A stretch of DNA of 64,000 nt from Macrothele yani (taxonomy: Eukaryota; Arthropoda; Arachnida; Araneae; Macrothelidae), in the NCBI GenBank assembly GCA_039090855.1, contig CM076990.1:195987232-196051231 (forward strand), given 5' to 3'. The position numbers and the translations under genes were made by a program. Every line of letters starts with the position of its first letter. Within the stretch, counting starts at the first letter, position 1. The notes beneath the pieces are model-generated. The model ran no database searches. It saw only the letters and a list, made by a program, of their open reading frames with translations, and was not told the DNA's origin. Positions 50,991 to 62,023 of this stretch are shown here, piece by piece.

Positions 50991-52084
50991 TATGCCGAGG
51001 AAGAGTGTCTACAGTCTTCAGGAACTAACGTTAACACTCAGACAAACGCATTGTTATAAATATACAAAATGAATGAACAGGAAACCATGGAAACAATTTT
51101 TTTCCCTAAGTAATTCCACGATAACAGAGATCGTGAGTCACCACAGGGCGCCTACGTATCATATGTTTTCACTTTGCCATCCATAGTTTGCCGCATGCCA
51201 CGAAACTCTACACCTTGCTTCTGATGACACTTCTAGTGATTCTCTTAGAGTGGCAGGAGGAAAAAAAAAAAAGAAAACCGCAAAACATCGGCAGCAATTT
51301 GTAATTCGCCTCCACGCAACATACTCTTTCTTTTATGACCAGGAAGAAGAAGAAGCAGCAGCAGCTTTCTCCTGGAAGCCAATCAACTGAAACGCCTCAC
51401 CGGAATCACAGTCTGGAAACGCAAAGCGAGTAGGGCTCGGTCGATATAGATGAGCTCAGAGGAACCATAGTCCATCGATTTCGGGGAAGGAATGATGAAC
51501 ATATTCTTTCATGCGAGAATAAGACATTGTCTTGACCCAGTATTATCAAAGTAGTCTTTTTGTAACTACTTTTTGTCGGTTATGAGGCATATTTTAGAGT
51601 CGTGCGTATCGTGTTATAACTATAAATTACCACACGTATTCATCTGACGGCTAAGCCAATAACCAGCGTGATTTCTATAACTAGTATTTCAAAACATTTA
51701 TTTACATTGTGATTTAAAAACATTTATTTACATTGTGCGGGGACTGTAAATAACTAAGGAAAAATTCCTGTTTTCCTGATATACAGGCATCTCGTAAATA
51801 CACTGCATCACACAGAAATTACCCTACCCAGAAAGAATAAGCGGAAAATCTGTACGGAAGTGACTAGATGGATAACAGATAATTTAATCTTGAACTCAAC
51901 ATTGTAAAAATTTGACTTAATTTTGCGGTTTTAAACAGTTACGAGATTGCCATCATTAGACCGTAAAAATAACACTTTTATACCGCATTATTTACATAAA
52001 TAACTAAAATGATTAAAATATACAATATTAAAAACGTACCGGTACGTTTTTGATTTTTGCCTCGGTTAGTATGAACATACGGCT
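50991..52084. other. Unassigned stretch
   Basis: Contains a short direct repeat, AACATTTATTTACATTGTG, at 51692 and 51717. No coding or terminal-repeat signals were recognised. Confidence 0.4.
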
Positions 52085-52554
52085 GCAGTAGATTTTTCTC
52101 AATGAATGGACGGGTACCGTAGTGTTTTCTTAATGTGTATACCAGCCCTGATTTGTTCCAGCTTCTACATGAAAAGCATACTGGAGCAAAAGGAACTACA
52201 ATTAAACGACAGTGCCTCGTATGCAAGCTCACAAGAAGAAGGTATCAAAAGAGACAGAGCACAAGATTCACGTGCAGTGACTGTGGTGTCGCGCTGTGCG
52301 TTCACCCTTGCTTTGAGGAATACCACACTCTATTGCACTTCTAATCAAATTATAATCAAATAATTTCAGACTGAAAACTGCTATTTCAGGTAAATATGCA
52401 ACTTCAGTGTATTTTCAAGTTATAATATAATATTATATCATTTATTGCATTATATTTGCGTTTTTATAAATTAATTGCAAAATGTGCTAAAGACGAAAAA
52501 AAATTCACTCCTGGGAGTATGCATTGTTAAAAAAAAACCCCACTCCTCAAAGGG
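52085..52554 (+). mobile_element. Deleted piggyBac-type transposon, right part
   Basis: A piggyBac transposase fragment is followed by ~210 bp of non-coding sequence that ends CACTCCTCAAAGGG directly before TTAA (52555-52558), the obligate piggyBac target. The right terminal sequence thus reads CCCTTTGAGGAGTG in complement, a piggyBac-like CCC start. The left end was not found. Confidence 0.65.
52135..52344 (+). pseudogene. piggyBac transposase: catalytic remnant fused to the Cys-rich C-terminus
   Basis: Reads YTSPDLFQLLHEKHTGAKGT and then at once TIKRQCLVCKLTRRRYQKRQ, STRFTCSDCGVALCVHPCFE and EYHTLLHF with a stop. The first segment is the YTSP..L......GT block in the catalytic domain. The second is the C-terminal zinc-binding domain of piggyBac transposases (CxxC, CxxC, CxxxxC, H). 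In complete proteins well over 100 residues separate them, so an internal deletion has joined the two in frame. The zinc ligands appear intact. The start at 52135 is only where the frame opens; the true N-terminus is missing. Confidence 0.8.
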
Positions 52555-52559
52555 TTAAT

Positions 52560-53975
52560 GGATAATTCCCTGATCAAAAATTTAAAATATATTTCTAACG
52601 ATTGTTGTCGTGGCCGAAAATGTTTAAAGGAATTAAAGAATGAAAACGAATTCAAAAGAAACAACAAAGCTGTTTCCGAATGAAGAAAAAAATATTGCCC
52701 TTTCACTCAGTTTCTGTTAAAAATATACCACAAATGTAAATAATGAGAGGTGCGCAGAAAAACTGGAAATTTTCTTTCAGGCAATTACTGAGTAAATGTT
52801 CTTTTCAAGAGGCAAACGAATGAAACTATTCCTTTTCAAACTATATTTTCTTTACTTTCTCTTATCGCTGCGTCTATAACAAGAAGGACATGTATCTCTT
52901 ATCTAAAAGGAATGAATGGAAATTTAAGATATCACTAATTAGCTGAATGCAGAAAACTTCGAGATATGGCAAGAAACAACAAAAACATGCATTGGAAACA
53001 CGAAAAGCAAGTACGTCGAGCCTCACTAAGGAATGGAAATAAAGGACACTTTCAACAAAAATACGTACATAAAAGACAGAATGAAAGAACAAAGAAAACT
53101 GAAGAGCAGAAATAAAAATATCCGCAACTGAAATGACTAAATGGAAAATGTCGGGATCTCATTCATCATGGCATGGCGCGTTGATAAACAAGCTCCGCAG
53201 AAATTTTTAAATTTTAAATGTTTTTACTACGCACGTGCGCTTTACTCGCACTTTAAGTTTCTTTCAATCATTGAAACGTAGCAGTTCCTGCGTAGTAAGA
53301 GTTTCAGATTGTAAGTGATTAAACTTAATGATGATGTGAACTCCTTAAACTGATAATTAAAAAACTACTGCTCAAACTTCTAAAGGTACTCTTTTAATCA
53401 GTTTGCTGGATGACCATATAAACAAAGGTTTGCACCCATGCCAATGTGCTGCCCACGGGCACATATTACAGCAAACACTATACATATACAGGTGGCCTAA
53501 AACCAAATGACCGAAGCCATGTAGTATTTCTACCAGCCGACATCTTCATATACTGACAGCGTGCTAAGCAACTTTAGTTTCTGTGACATACTAATACTTG
53601 CTTCGTTGGCAGAAGACGACTAACGCACGAAATCCAAATAATAACAGTTTCTGTTTCCAGTTCATTTACATTCGAACTACAACCATGAGAAATTACTTTC
53701 ATATAAACTAAAAATCTGGAATTATACCAGCCGAAAGAATTAGGGTATATTGTGATGTCAGCACGAAGTGACTTAAAAGTTGACGAACTGCGAGTCTGTG
53801 ATGCGAGGTCAACCTTTGTGAGGCACATGTCAACAAGACGGGGATCAGATCATGCAAATGAGCAGCATTTGCGCACTTTAATGCAGCGCAAAGCAAACGG
53901 GCTGAAAGTGTTGCGCTAGCTGACTCGTCATTCAGTAAGAGGTTCCAGCTGCAGGTGTGTTTCAGCGGAACGATG
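52560..53975. other. Unassigned stretch
   Basis: AT-rich, with no recognised coding similarity, terminal repeats or tandem repeats. Confidence 0.4.
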
Positions 53976-53979
53976 TTTT

Positions 53980-54600
53980 AGTAAGCGATTTACCAGATTT
54001 TACAGCCTGAGGAGCAATCAGAATTCCGGAAGCTGGTCAGATACAGCAGGTACTATTAGGGGTTTACCAGCAATCAGAATTCTTTTTTTTTTTTTTTTTT
54101 TTATTGGAGGTTTAACGACCACCGTGAGCAACTCAATGGGCTATAAGCGTCGCCCGTCCCTAATTTAGGGTCCTTGGTTCCAGGGAAAGGAGAGAGATTT
54201 GTAATAGTGTTCAGATTTAGAGATTGATTTATGATTTGATTAGGATTAGAAATTAATATATTTAGATTTTTGAGATTAGGGTCTATTGCGACAACCCCGT
54301 AAGACAAACACAACATCTATGCCTCACCGGGATTCGAACCCGGACCCCTTACGGACGAATGATCAGAGGACAGCGCCTTAGACCACTGCGCCACCGGGGC
54401 GGCAAATCAGAATTCCGGAAGCTGCGATTTACCAGCAATCAGAATTACGGAAGCTGGTCAGACACAGCAGATACTATTAGGGGTATGCAAAAGTTTCCAC
54501 CGCCCCCGCTAGCGATTTACCAGCAATCAGAATTTCGGAAGCTGGTCAGACACAGCAGATACTCTTAGGGGTATGCAAAAGTTTCCACCGCCCCGATAGA
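53980..54600. repeat. Tandem ~88-bp copies of mariner 5' end plus flank
   Basis: A unit of AGCGATTTACCAGCAATCAG, AATTCCGGAAGCTGGTCAGA and CACAGCAGATACTATTAGGG followed by GTATGCAAAAGTTTCCACCG occurs in near-complete form from 54423 and 54511, with partial units from 53981 and 54060. The last half of the unit is the left terminal repeat of the mariner that starts at 54565. The array thus multiplies a transposon end together with its target flank. A SINE (54083-54404) interrupts the array. Confidence 0.85.
54083..54404 (-). mobile_element. tRNA-derived SINE (family A) with a foreign ~100-bp segment
   Basis: Flanked by the perfect 11-bp duplication AATCAGAATTC (54072-54082 and 54405-54415). Head, body and A tail are normal, but at 54196-54297 an AT-rich segment replaces the short CCAGTGCC link of other copies. 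The segment ends with TCTATTGCGACAACCCCGTA (54282-54301), a 20-base exact match to the mariner gene at 55107-55126. Confidence 0.9.
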
Positions 54601-55741
54601 GGGCGCTGTAGGGGTCTAACAGGCCGGCGACCCTTGCTGTCAGTTCGATAAAGTAGATTTGCAGCACTGTTTGTTATTAATGTTTAATTTAGGGAAAAGT
54701 GCGAGTGAAGGATACGGTTCAATATGCCAGGCGTATAGCGAAACGGTTATGGGTGAGCGGACGTGTCGAGAATGGTTTGCCAGGTTTAAGAAAGGTGATC
54801 TAAGCTTGGAAGACAAGTTACGTGCAGGTAGACCGCAGGAACTTGAAGACGAGGAGCTGGAATCGCTGTTGCAAGAGGATGCCACACAATCGACCACGCA
54901 ACTGTCGAAATGTTTGAAAGTGGCTCAATTGACGGTGATACGGCGTCTACAGGCCTTGGGAAAGATCCAGAAGACTGGTAAGTGGGTTCCACATACTTTA
55001 ATGAAGCATAATATTGGTCAACAATTAGGCATCTGCATGTCGTTGCTGAAGAGGTTTCAAGGGAAAAATTTCTTGTGGAAGATTGCCACCCGGGATGAAA
55101 AATGGATCTATTGCGACAACCCCGTACGCAAGCGATCCTGGGTCGACATAGGCCTGCCATCAGCATCCACTGCAAAACAGGATGTCCACGAGGAAAAAGG
55201 TACTTTTGTGTGTGTGGTGGGATATGTACGGAGTGCTGCACTTCGAACTGTTGAAACCGGGCGAAACAATCCCTGCACAACGATGTAGCGATCAGTTGAT
55301 GAAACTGAACGCCGCAATCGAGCAAAAACGCCCATGGACAGGTAAAGGACGCCGCCGAGTCGTCTTATTACACGATAATGCCAGACTACATATCGGTGTC
55401 ACCACAAAATCAACCCTTGAACAGTTACAGAGGAAGGTTTTACCGCACCCAGCTTACTCCCCGGACATCGCACCCTCAGACTTTCATCTGTTTCGCTCTA
55501 TGCAACATGCCCTAGCTCAACAGCGGTTCACCACAGTTCCAGAGGCAAAAATTTCGTCACTGCGTTCTTCAGCTCAAAACCCGAGTCCGTATATCACAGG
55601 GGTATTAATTTGTTGCCTGAAAAATGACAAAAGTTCATTGATGCTAACGGCCAATATTTCGTTGAATAAATCGCTACTGGTTTCCTGATTGTTCCTGTCT
55701 CCTTTCGTCTTAAAACGCCGGAAACTTTTGCATACCCCTAA
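54565..55741 (+). mobile_element. mariner-type transposon, fairly recent
   Basis: The left terminus TTAGGGGTATGCAAAAGTTT equals the complement of the right end (55722-55741). TA-type flanks are present. The length is 1.18 kb. The element sits at the end of an array of its own 5' end (53980-54600). Confidence 0.9.
54681..55652 (+). pseudogene. mariner transposase with an intact catalytic triad, two or three frameshifts
   Basis: The N-terminal half is open from 54659: AYSETVMGERTCREWFARFK, KGDLSLEDKLRAGRPQELED (VDDE-like linker), TTQLSKCLKVAQLTVIRRLQ, KWVPHTLMKHN. The first Asp is in ATRDEKWIYCDNPVRKRSW (55095). A frameshift near 55200 leads to LLCVWWDMYGVLHFELLKPG, then LLHDNARLHIGVTTKSTLEQ (second Asp, about 55374) and YSPDIAPSDFHLFRSMQHAL (third Asp, about 55479), with 34 residues between the last two. 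Another shift at about 55547 precedes FSSKPESVYHRGINLLPEK and FIDANGQYFVE, ending at 55667. Active-site residues are all present; only frame changes and one stop near the end block it. Confidence 0.85.
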
Positions 55742-55819
55742 TAGAAGAGGCGGTTGTAGTGTCTTAAAGCGTCATCAGTAGACTGTGGTGGCGCTTCTTC
55801 GAGACTGGAACAGTTGCGA

Positions 55820-56391
55820 CGTGCCTGCCCAGCAGAACGCACACGACATAAAGGAAGATAGCAGTCAGAACGAACGTCCGCGTAGCTCAGTTGGTAGAGT
55901 GACTTATTCCGGAAATGAGGGGACCCGGGCTCGAGCCCCGGCGTGGATAAAAATGACGGAGAAATTTACTTCGTTATAATGGCGCCCGAACTTTCCGGAT
56001 GACCCGGCCGTTCAAAATCTCGCAATGGTGTGATGTTCTTTCCACACCGCGAGAGAGGAAAAATAAGAGAATCCCTTCTCCAGCGCTTCAAAAAATAAAT
56101 GTGTGTGACGTTTCATTCCACACACCAGATTGACTGGGAGTTCTCAGGTGCATGTTCAACAGCGAATGGCTGCCTTCAACGATTCATGGTCACGGCTGAC
56201 CCGTGGGCCATGCCCCCGGCCCTCTTTCGGGGGTGGGGGAGATGTGACGTACCTGCCAGCAGGACGCACACGACATAAAGGCCGATAGCAGTCAGAACGA
56301 ACCAATTGGTACAGCGACTTATTCCGGAATGAGGGACCCGGGTCGGGCCCCGGCGTGGACAAAAATGACGGAGAAATTTACTTCGTTATAC
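55820..56391 (+). mobile_element. tRNA-derived SINE (family D), tandem pair
   Basis: Two copies of a ~155-bp block (55820-55978, 56250-56391) begin near GCACACGACATAAAGG, continue GATAGCAGTCAGAACGAAC and then a tRNA-like head. In copy 1 the head is TCCGCGTAGCTCAGTTGGTA with GGGCTCGAGCCCCGGCGTGG, which folds with good acceptor, D and T arms. Copy 2 lacks part of the A box. Both end AAAATGACGGAGAAATTTAC. The segment between (CCGTGGGCCATGCCCCCGGC and so on) may be SINE body. The anticodon loop (TCCGGAA) lacks the universal U33, so this is not a tRNA gene. Confidence 0.65.
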
Positions 56392-56399
56392 AGTACAAA

Positions 56400-56990
56400 G
56401 AAGATTGAGGCAGATTCGGCCTACAACAGCACAAGACGATCAGTATTTGAGTTCACTGGCTCGTAGGAACTGTAACGCATGTTTACTGCGGCTACAGGTC
56501 GACGCGTATCCATACAGACCATACGCAGTCAGCTCCACCAAACGGACTATGCCTAACAGGTGATGGTGTGCGTTCTCCTTTCTGAACACCACTAGGGAGC
56601 CAGCAAAGAGTGGGTTGAATAATATCGTGGTTGGAACAGTGGTGCTCCGTTCCTTTCATGCACGAGTCGAAGTTTTGCGCGTAGTCCGATAATTGTCGCA
56701 TCATTTTCTGGCGTGAATAAGGAACACGAATTAACCCGGCCTCCATGTAGGAAAGAAATGCCCTAAAGGGTGTTGGAATCCTTGTGTGGGCGGATATCAG
56801 CACGGGCGACCGCAAGTACCTCTACGTCACCCGGAATAGACCCCAGGAGGTTCTAATGTGAACTGTACAGTAGTTATTCCCTACGATGCGAAAGCTTTAG
56901 GGATACGTTCCTCTTTATGGATGATAAAGCCCACACTGAGCCAATTCCAAGAAGACAAAATTGAGCATATGGACTACCTTCGCGTTCTGC
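56400..56990 (+). pseudogene. Tc1-like transposase, heavily decayed
   Basis: Recognisable stretches: FTAATGRRVSIQTIRSQLHQ (second helix-turn-helix, 56475-56540), then a poorly matching middle, VIPYDAKA with RDTFLFMDDKAHTEP (second catalytic Asp, MDDNA-type, about 56918) and DKIEHMDYL. The order fits a Tc1 subfamily whose text reads AATGRRVS..TIR and FLFMDDNA. Terminal repeats were not found. Confidence 0.6.
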
Positions 56991-56999
56991 GGACTTCAA

Positions 57000-58150
57000 T
57001 TCCAATAAAGCAAAAATAGGACGCACGTGTTGCAACTGTTGCGATGTTTTGCAACTCCCCGTCCCATCCTATGACCAGGGAGGAATTCCAACTAGGCTCA
57101 CTAGGCGCGCGCCTAGGGACCCCGAAAACATGTAACTGGATTACCAGTTTTGTTTTGGTTTTCACAGACAGAAACAAATCAATCCTAAAAAGCGACCACT
57201 TTATTTGTATTATCAATTGATATTTTGTTTTCTCATATTAGTAACATATTCTGTATTTTTTTCTGCTGTCGTTGATACTCAAAATTTTCGAGTTCTTATC
57301 GATGTACTTGTTTTGAAAGGAAGAGTTAAAATCATTTAGCCTTTCTTTTAGTTGAAATGTTTCTTCACAACAGAACTTTAATTTTTTGAATTTTCGACTT
57401 TGACAACCTTTAGGAGGAAATTCATGAAGTATAGGAATAGTTAAAGTGCCAAACTTAATATCCTTTGATTTCCTATTAGCCGCAAAAAATAATTTTTGAA
57501 ATATCTCTAAAAACAAAAAAGTTCGACGTTCACCGACAGACAAAGCGATTACATTAGCACTGTTTCTTATAAAACGTTCTAATAATAGAAAGATAGAATG
57601 ACATTTTAAAAAAGGTAAAAACTCTTTTCTTGACTTTATTATTTTTTAATCTGACGGATGAAAAATTCTGAGGCGATAAGAAAGGGTGGAGGGGGTGGGT
57701 GGAGATCTTTTAGAGCCTAGGGCCCCTAAAGATTTAAAGTCTCCTCAGCGTATGACGCTTCAAACCGGTGGAATATATCCTCGACGAAGAGTGGTGAAGA
57801 ATACTTAAAGAATTGCTGGATAATCACATTCTTCTGACGCCTTACACATGTGCAGTGTTTTCGTTGTCGCAGGTAACCACACATCCTACTACAATGCTAG
57901 AAAAAACTTTAAGGCCATTCGAAAAATCGCAAATTCTGGAATAGCAAAGGTTTGCACATTATGCAAATCACAAGCCACTGACATAAGGCAGAAATGAATA
58001 TTTCTCGCTATTGTTGGTTTTAAAACATTTAAAATTGCTTTAAGTATAGAATTTTATAATTTGCGGATGCTATACAGCTTGGAAACAAACATAACGCCAG
58101 TCGTTTTTTTCCGACGTCACAGCCTAAATCGTCATTTTTTATCGTGCTCG
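57000..58150. other. Unassigned stretch, possibly part of a decayed DNA element
   Basis: GCGCGCCTAGGGACCCCGAA at 57108 and GAGCCTAGGGCCCCTAAAG at 57713 enclose an AT-rich region with a minus-strand frame (57238-57543) whose product was not recognised. The CCTAGGG phrase also occurs near the 26-bp palindrome at 22484. The enclosed part may be one element, but proper terminal repeats are not evident. Confidence 0.3.
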
Positions 58151-58169
58151 AATCCTAGAGTCGCGTGGC

Positions 58170-60175
58170 GTGAATCACTGTATGTAGTTAGTTGTGCACT
58201 TTACAATGCAGAAACCGAAAGAGTTATTGAAGATTGAACCAGGCAAACTCCTTGCTTGCAAAGCAATGTAGAATGAGTGGACGTGAAATTGCACGGCACG
58301 TAAATGGATCCAAGTCCACATTTTTCCAAGTTCCCTATAATTAAAACAAAAGAAGCAGCACAGGTAGGCCATCATCTGTTACCTCTCGTCAAAAGAGAGC
58401 CATTTTCAACCAGGATTTTCATAAAGACCAATCGTCATCCCAAATTAGCAGGGGTTTGAGATTAATCTTGTTTTGGCCAAACGGTGCGTAATGTGTTACT
58501 AAGAAATCCGAACAGTCGGTATTCAAAAACTAAAAGCACAACCGCCTCTCACAAAAAGGCATAAGAAGTGTCGAGTTGCATTTGCTAAAAAAAGCATCTG
58601 ATTTTTGGTATTGAGTGGAAGAATATTGTGTTTTCCTATGAAAAAAAGTTTAATTTAAAAGGTCCGGACGGTTGTTGGCATTACTGGCATAATCTCCGTC
58701 AAACTTTACAAAGCGACAATTCGGTGGTGGTTTCTGTGATGGTGCGGGATGGCTTCACAGCTAAATGTACTACACCACTTGCTTTTCTGCATACAAGAAC
58801 AAATTCTGACACCTATCAGATCATATTGGCCGATCATTTGTTGCCTGAAACACAGGAACTTTGCTGGACTTCGAAATCAGGATGGGCGACGGGTGGTCGA
58901 ACATTACTTTTGTTGGGGGCAAGCTTGACAGTAACCCTTTTTTTTGTACGAAACATTGAAAGAACTAATTTTTAATGCTTCTCACTGCCAGCTACAAAGG
59001 AATTCGTGCAATCCTCCCCACCCTCCACCTGGAGACACACACACACACACACGCACGGGTCTGACCAGTTACGCCACTGGGGTAAGGTACAAGTGTTGCT
59101 AGAATGTCGCCCTCGACTTTTTGCTAGCTCTAAATGCATTGTCTTAAATTGCTTTTCAAAATTTTGCATTTTTCCTTACGAAAATAGTACTGTACTTGAA
59201 CAATTTAAAGGAAAACGTCGGTTTTGTTTATCTGCATCAATTTTTTTAAGTTGTGCCACGCAGACACAATACCTTCCCTACCCCCTCCTTAACACTTCCT
59301 TCCTACAAGCCAGCGACTTTGCCTTGCACTCCTCTCCTACAAAGCAGTCGTCAGCCACTTCCTGCACTTTCACTCGTCCCGGGCAGCCTTAAGAGTGCTA
59401 CTGTATATTTAGACTCCACTTTCCGTGTTGAAACCCCTATTTTGTAAAAAAAAAAAAAAAAGAGCCCCAGCAGAGCAGTTAGCAGAGATCCCCTCAGTTA
59501 ATTCCTATGCACCTTCCTGATTAGTCCTCCTTTCCATACTGACATAAAAAAGAGGCTTAAACTAAGGAATTTGAAGAGTGGTAGGCAATTGAAATTTCAC
59601 GGCCTTGCGGATGCTATTTTAATAACCTTTCTACGGGGAAGTAAACAACGTACTTCCTATGGAAAAATTCGTAGAGCTACATCTAATAAAACACAGGACT
59701 TATTACTTGGCAAAGTCCTGATTATATTTTAAATATCCTGAAAAATGGCCCAGTTTGAACTTGGTAGGCGGCAAGACAAATTTCAGGGTGGGCTCAAGCC
59801 CACCCTCGCAACCCCTTGGTGACGTCCCTGTTGAGGCATCGCTCATCACTCTGGGGACTACCATCTTCCAACAGAATAATGCTTCGATTCAGGTGTCTAC
59901 TTCCACAGAATCGTGGTTTCAGGCCAATGACGTAAAGCTGCTCGACTGGGAAGCCAGAATTCCCGATTTGTACCCCATGGAAAATCTATGGGCATATTGT
60001 CACGAAGTTTGCAAAAATGATCAGCTGATTATCAGTATCAGAATAAAAAGGAGCTAATTACAGCCATCAAACGAGCCTGGCAAAACGTTCCCCAAAAAAT
60101 ATTTTAACGGGACTCATGGGTTCTCTGACTACACGAATGATCCAAATCATCGAGAAAATGGGCAATTTTCTTCAT
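58170..60175 (+). mobile_element. Tc3-like (Tc1 superfamily) transposon, interrupted
   Basis: Coding remnants at 58200-58970 and 59830-60170 belong to one Tc3-like transposase in the same orientation. The ~800 bp between (58976-59825) is unrelated and contains a short (AC)n run and, at its right end, the palindrome AGGGTGGGCTCAAGCCCACC. Terminal repeats were not identified. Confidence 0.65.
58205..60170 (+). pseudogene. Tc3-like transposase, catalytic residues lost
   Basis: The N-terminal helix-turn-helix region (58255-58340, MSGREIARHVNGSKST) is followed by decayed text. FSYEKKFNLKGPDGCWHYWH (58628) is the first catalytic block, normally FSDEKKFNLDGPDG, with Tyr for Asp. DNSVVVSVMVRDGF (usual GGGSVMVWAGF) and DTYQIILADHLLPE follow. 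After the insertion, TTIFQQNNASIQVSTSTESW (59870) is the second block with Asn for Asp, and LDWEARIPDLYPMENLWAYC keeps the Glu. KKELITAIKRAWQNVPQKIF ends the protein near 60106. The KKFNLDGPDG block is the hallmark of the Tc3-like group. Confidence 0.8.
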
Positions 60176-60850
60176 TATTAGTTTATTTTTGGCCAAAATA
60201 CTTGTTGGCCTTATAATCTTTTCCATGATGTATTATGAGAAAATTATATAAACAACAATAAAACACTTTTCGTTGATTTCTGGTTGTATATTTTGCTTTC
60301 TCAACACATTTGTCTGCAACTCATTAATAATGCCGCGGAATTTTAAGCGTTCTTTCAGTGGCCTTAAAGTTTTTTCCAGCACTGTACAGGTCAGTACACA
60401 GTGTATTTCCCCATTTTGCTTCACTGCTACGTTCCGATATTGCCTTAATATAGTCGTCAATTGGCCGAAATGACTTGTTTGTTCTGTCATGTTTTATGCT
60501 CTGACTATCTCTCATTTATGTTTTCTATACCAATCCATCAAGCGCATATGCGTTCATGGAAGCTAACGCATTATCTCCTAATGTATTTGAGCAGTGCATT
60601 TTTAGCATGGATTAATCGTGTAAGTGAATTACGCTGCTACCAATTAATTTTTAGCAAGAATAAGGAGTTTATTTTGTTTTTGTTTCAATGTCAGCAAGAT
60701 GTTTTGAAGTGTTGAGGCAGTTATGGTCATTTTGATTCCCTTTTAGTATGAGGCTTAGATGCAGAGTCAACTAAGGTGCTGTTGATTCGGTTATTTGCCC
60801 ATGGCTTATAGGAAGTCGATCAATTAATTGGATTGGTTGGATTGGATTGG
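60176..60850. other. Unassigned stretch
   Basis: AT-rich with no recognised feature; small frames on both strands look fortuitous. Confidence 0.4.
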
Positions 60851-61005
60851 GGGGTTTAACGACCACCGTGAGCAACTCAATGAGCTATGAAGCAGTCGCC
60901 CGTCCCTAATTTAGGGTCACTGGTTCCAGGGAAGGAAGAGAGCCAGTGCCGTAAGACACACAACATCCATGTGTCACCGGGATTCGAACCCGGACCCTTC
61001 ACGGA
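60851..61005 (-). mobile_element. tRNA-derived SINE (family A), 5'-truncated
   Basis: Body and B-box part of the family (CACCGGGATTCGAACCCGGA in plus sense at ~60976) without the first ~40 bp of the head. In place of a poly(A) tail the 3' end has TTGGATTGGATTGG (60836-60850), a GGATT repeat. Confidence 0.85.
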
Positions 61006-61515
61006 ATAAAGAAGAAAAACTATTGATGAAAACTACAGCGAACAAAGAAAGAACTAGGTAACCAATGTACTTAAAAGAAATGGAATCACAAGAAATGCCA
61101 CAGAGGGTATATAAGAAGGAAATATACCTAAAAGGAACTCAAAATATACTTAAAGGAACTGAAAAAATACCTAAAAGAACTGAAAAATGATCAGTGCTAC
61201 AGGACCTTCAATGTAAAGGAGGTTGCACAGAGGTGAAGGAAGCTAAAGGCAGAGTGAAGTGAAAGACAAACTACAGTTTGCTCCGATGAACCTTCCCTGG
61301 GTTATGATGTACATGTAGAATAATCGATTCCGCAGGAGGAAGATGTGGGGTCGAATCCCATCACCGGCAAATGGGGCTTTATTTTAACGCGGTAGATAAG
61401 CAGCGATGGTAATTATCACAAATGCAAGCCAAAAGAATTTTGTCTGGAATAGCTATATAAGACAATTTGTTCACCAGCTAACAGATTGAAGAAATGATCT
61501 TACATGATTATAATA
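61006..61515. other. Unassigned stretch with a tRNA-like SINE head at 61306-61372
   Basis: AACTAAAAAATA-type A-rich repeats (TACTTAAAAGGAACTGAA variants) occur at 61120-61190. At 61306-61372 GAAGATGTGGGGTCGAATCC is the B-box part of a family E SINE head (compare 49083). Otherwise nothing. Confidence 0.4.
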
Positions 61516-61880
61516 TGAGTACGTCATTTTTTGAGATACTGGGTTATAACAAAAGTTCGTAAAGTTTTTGAAGTAGGGTTTTTGAAGTAGTAACGTCATT
61601 TTTTGAGATATTGGGCTGTAACAAAAGTTCGTAGAGCTTTTGAAGTAGTAACGTCATTTTTTGAGATATTGGGTTGTAACAAAAGTTCGTAGAGCTTTTG
61701 AAGTAGTAACGTCATTTTTTGAGATATTGGATTGTAACAAAAGTTCGTAGAGCTTTTGAAGTAGTAACGTCATTTTTTGAGATATTGGGTTGTAACAAAA
61801 GTTTGTAGAGCTTTTGAAGTAGTAACGTCATTTTTTGAGATATTGGGTTGTAACAAAAGTTCGTAGAGTTTTTGAAGCTT
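61516..61880. repeat. 58-bp array of a mariner 5' end plus flank, six copies
   Basis: ACGTCATTTTTTGAGATATT starts units at 61521, 61592, 61651, 61709, 61767 and 61825; the last intervals are exactly 58 bp. Each unit continues GGGTTGTAACAAAAGTTCGT then AGAGCTTTTGAAGTAGT. From TTGGGTTGTAAC onwards this is the left terminal repeat of the mariner that follows from 61843. The array thus consists of target flank plus transposon end, repeated. Confidence 0.9.
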
Positions 61881-62023
61881 GGGACTTTATTGTGTTGCAC
61901 GTGTAGCAGAACCATAGGACAGAGATAACAGAGCCTGAAAGGTCACAGTGCAACGCGTTGTTCTTTGCAAGTTGTGCATGTGGATTTGGGCAGTTTAAAG
62001 TAGGTTGAAGTGAAATTTGAAAA

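Noticed and set aside
55876..55950. Possible functional tRNA gene
   Set aside because: Stems fold, but the loop lacks U33, there is a second degraded copy at 56250-56391 with the same flanks, and it is part of a longer repeated block, so it is a SINE.
57238..57543. 101-codon minus-strand frame as a possible gene
   Set aside because: Lys/Phe-rich AT-driven peptide with no recognised motif; not supported beyond being open.
61516..61880. Regularly spaced repeats that might suggest a CRISPR-like array
   Set aside because: No unique spacers; units are contiguous and made of a mariner end and its flank, in a eukaryotic setting.
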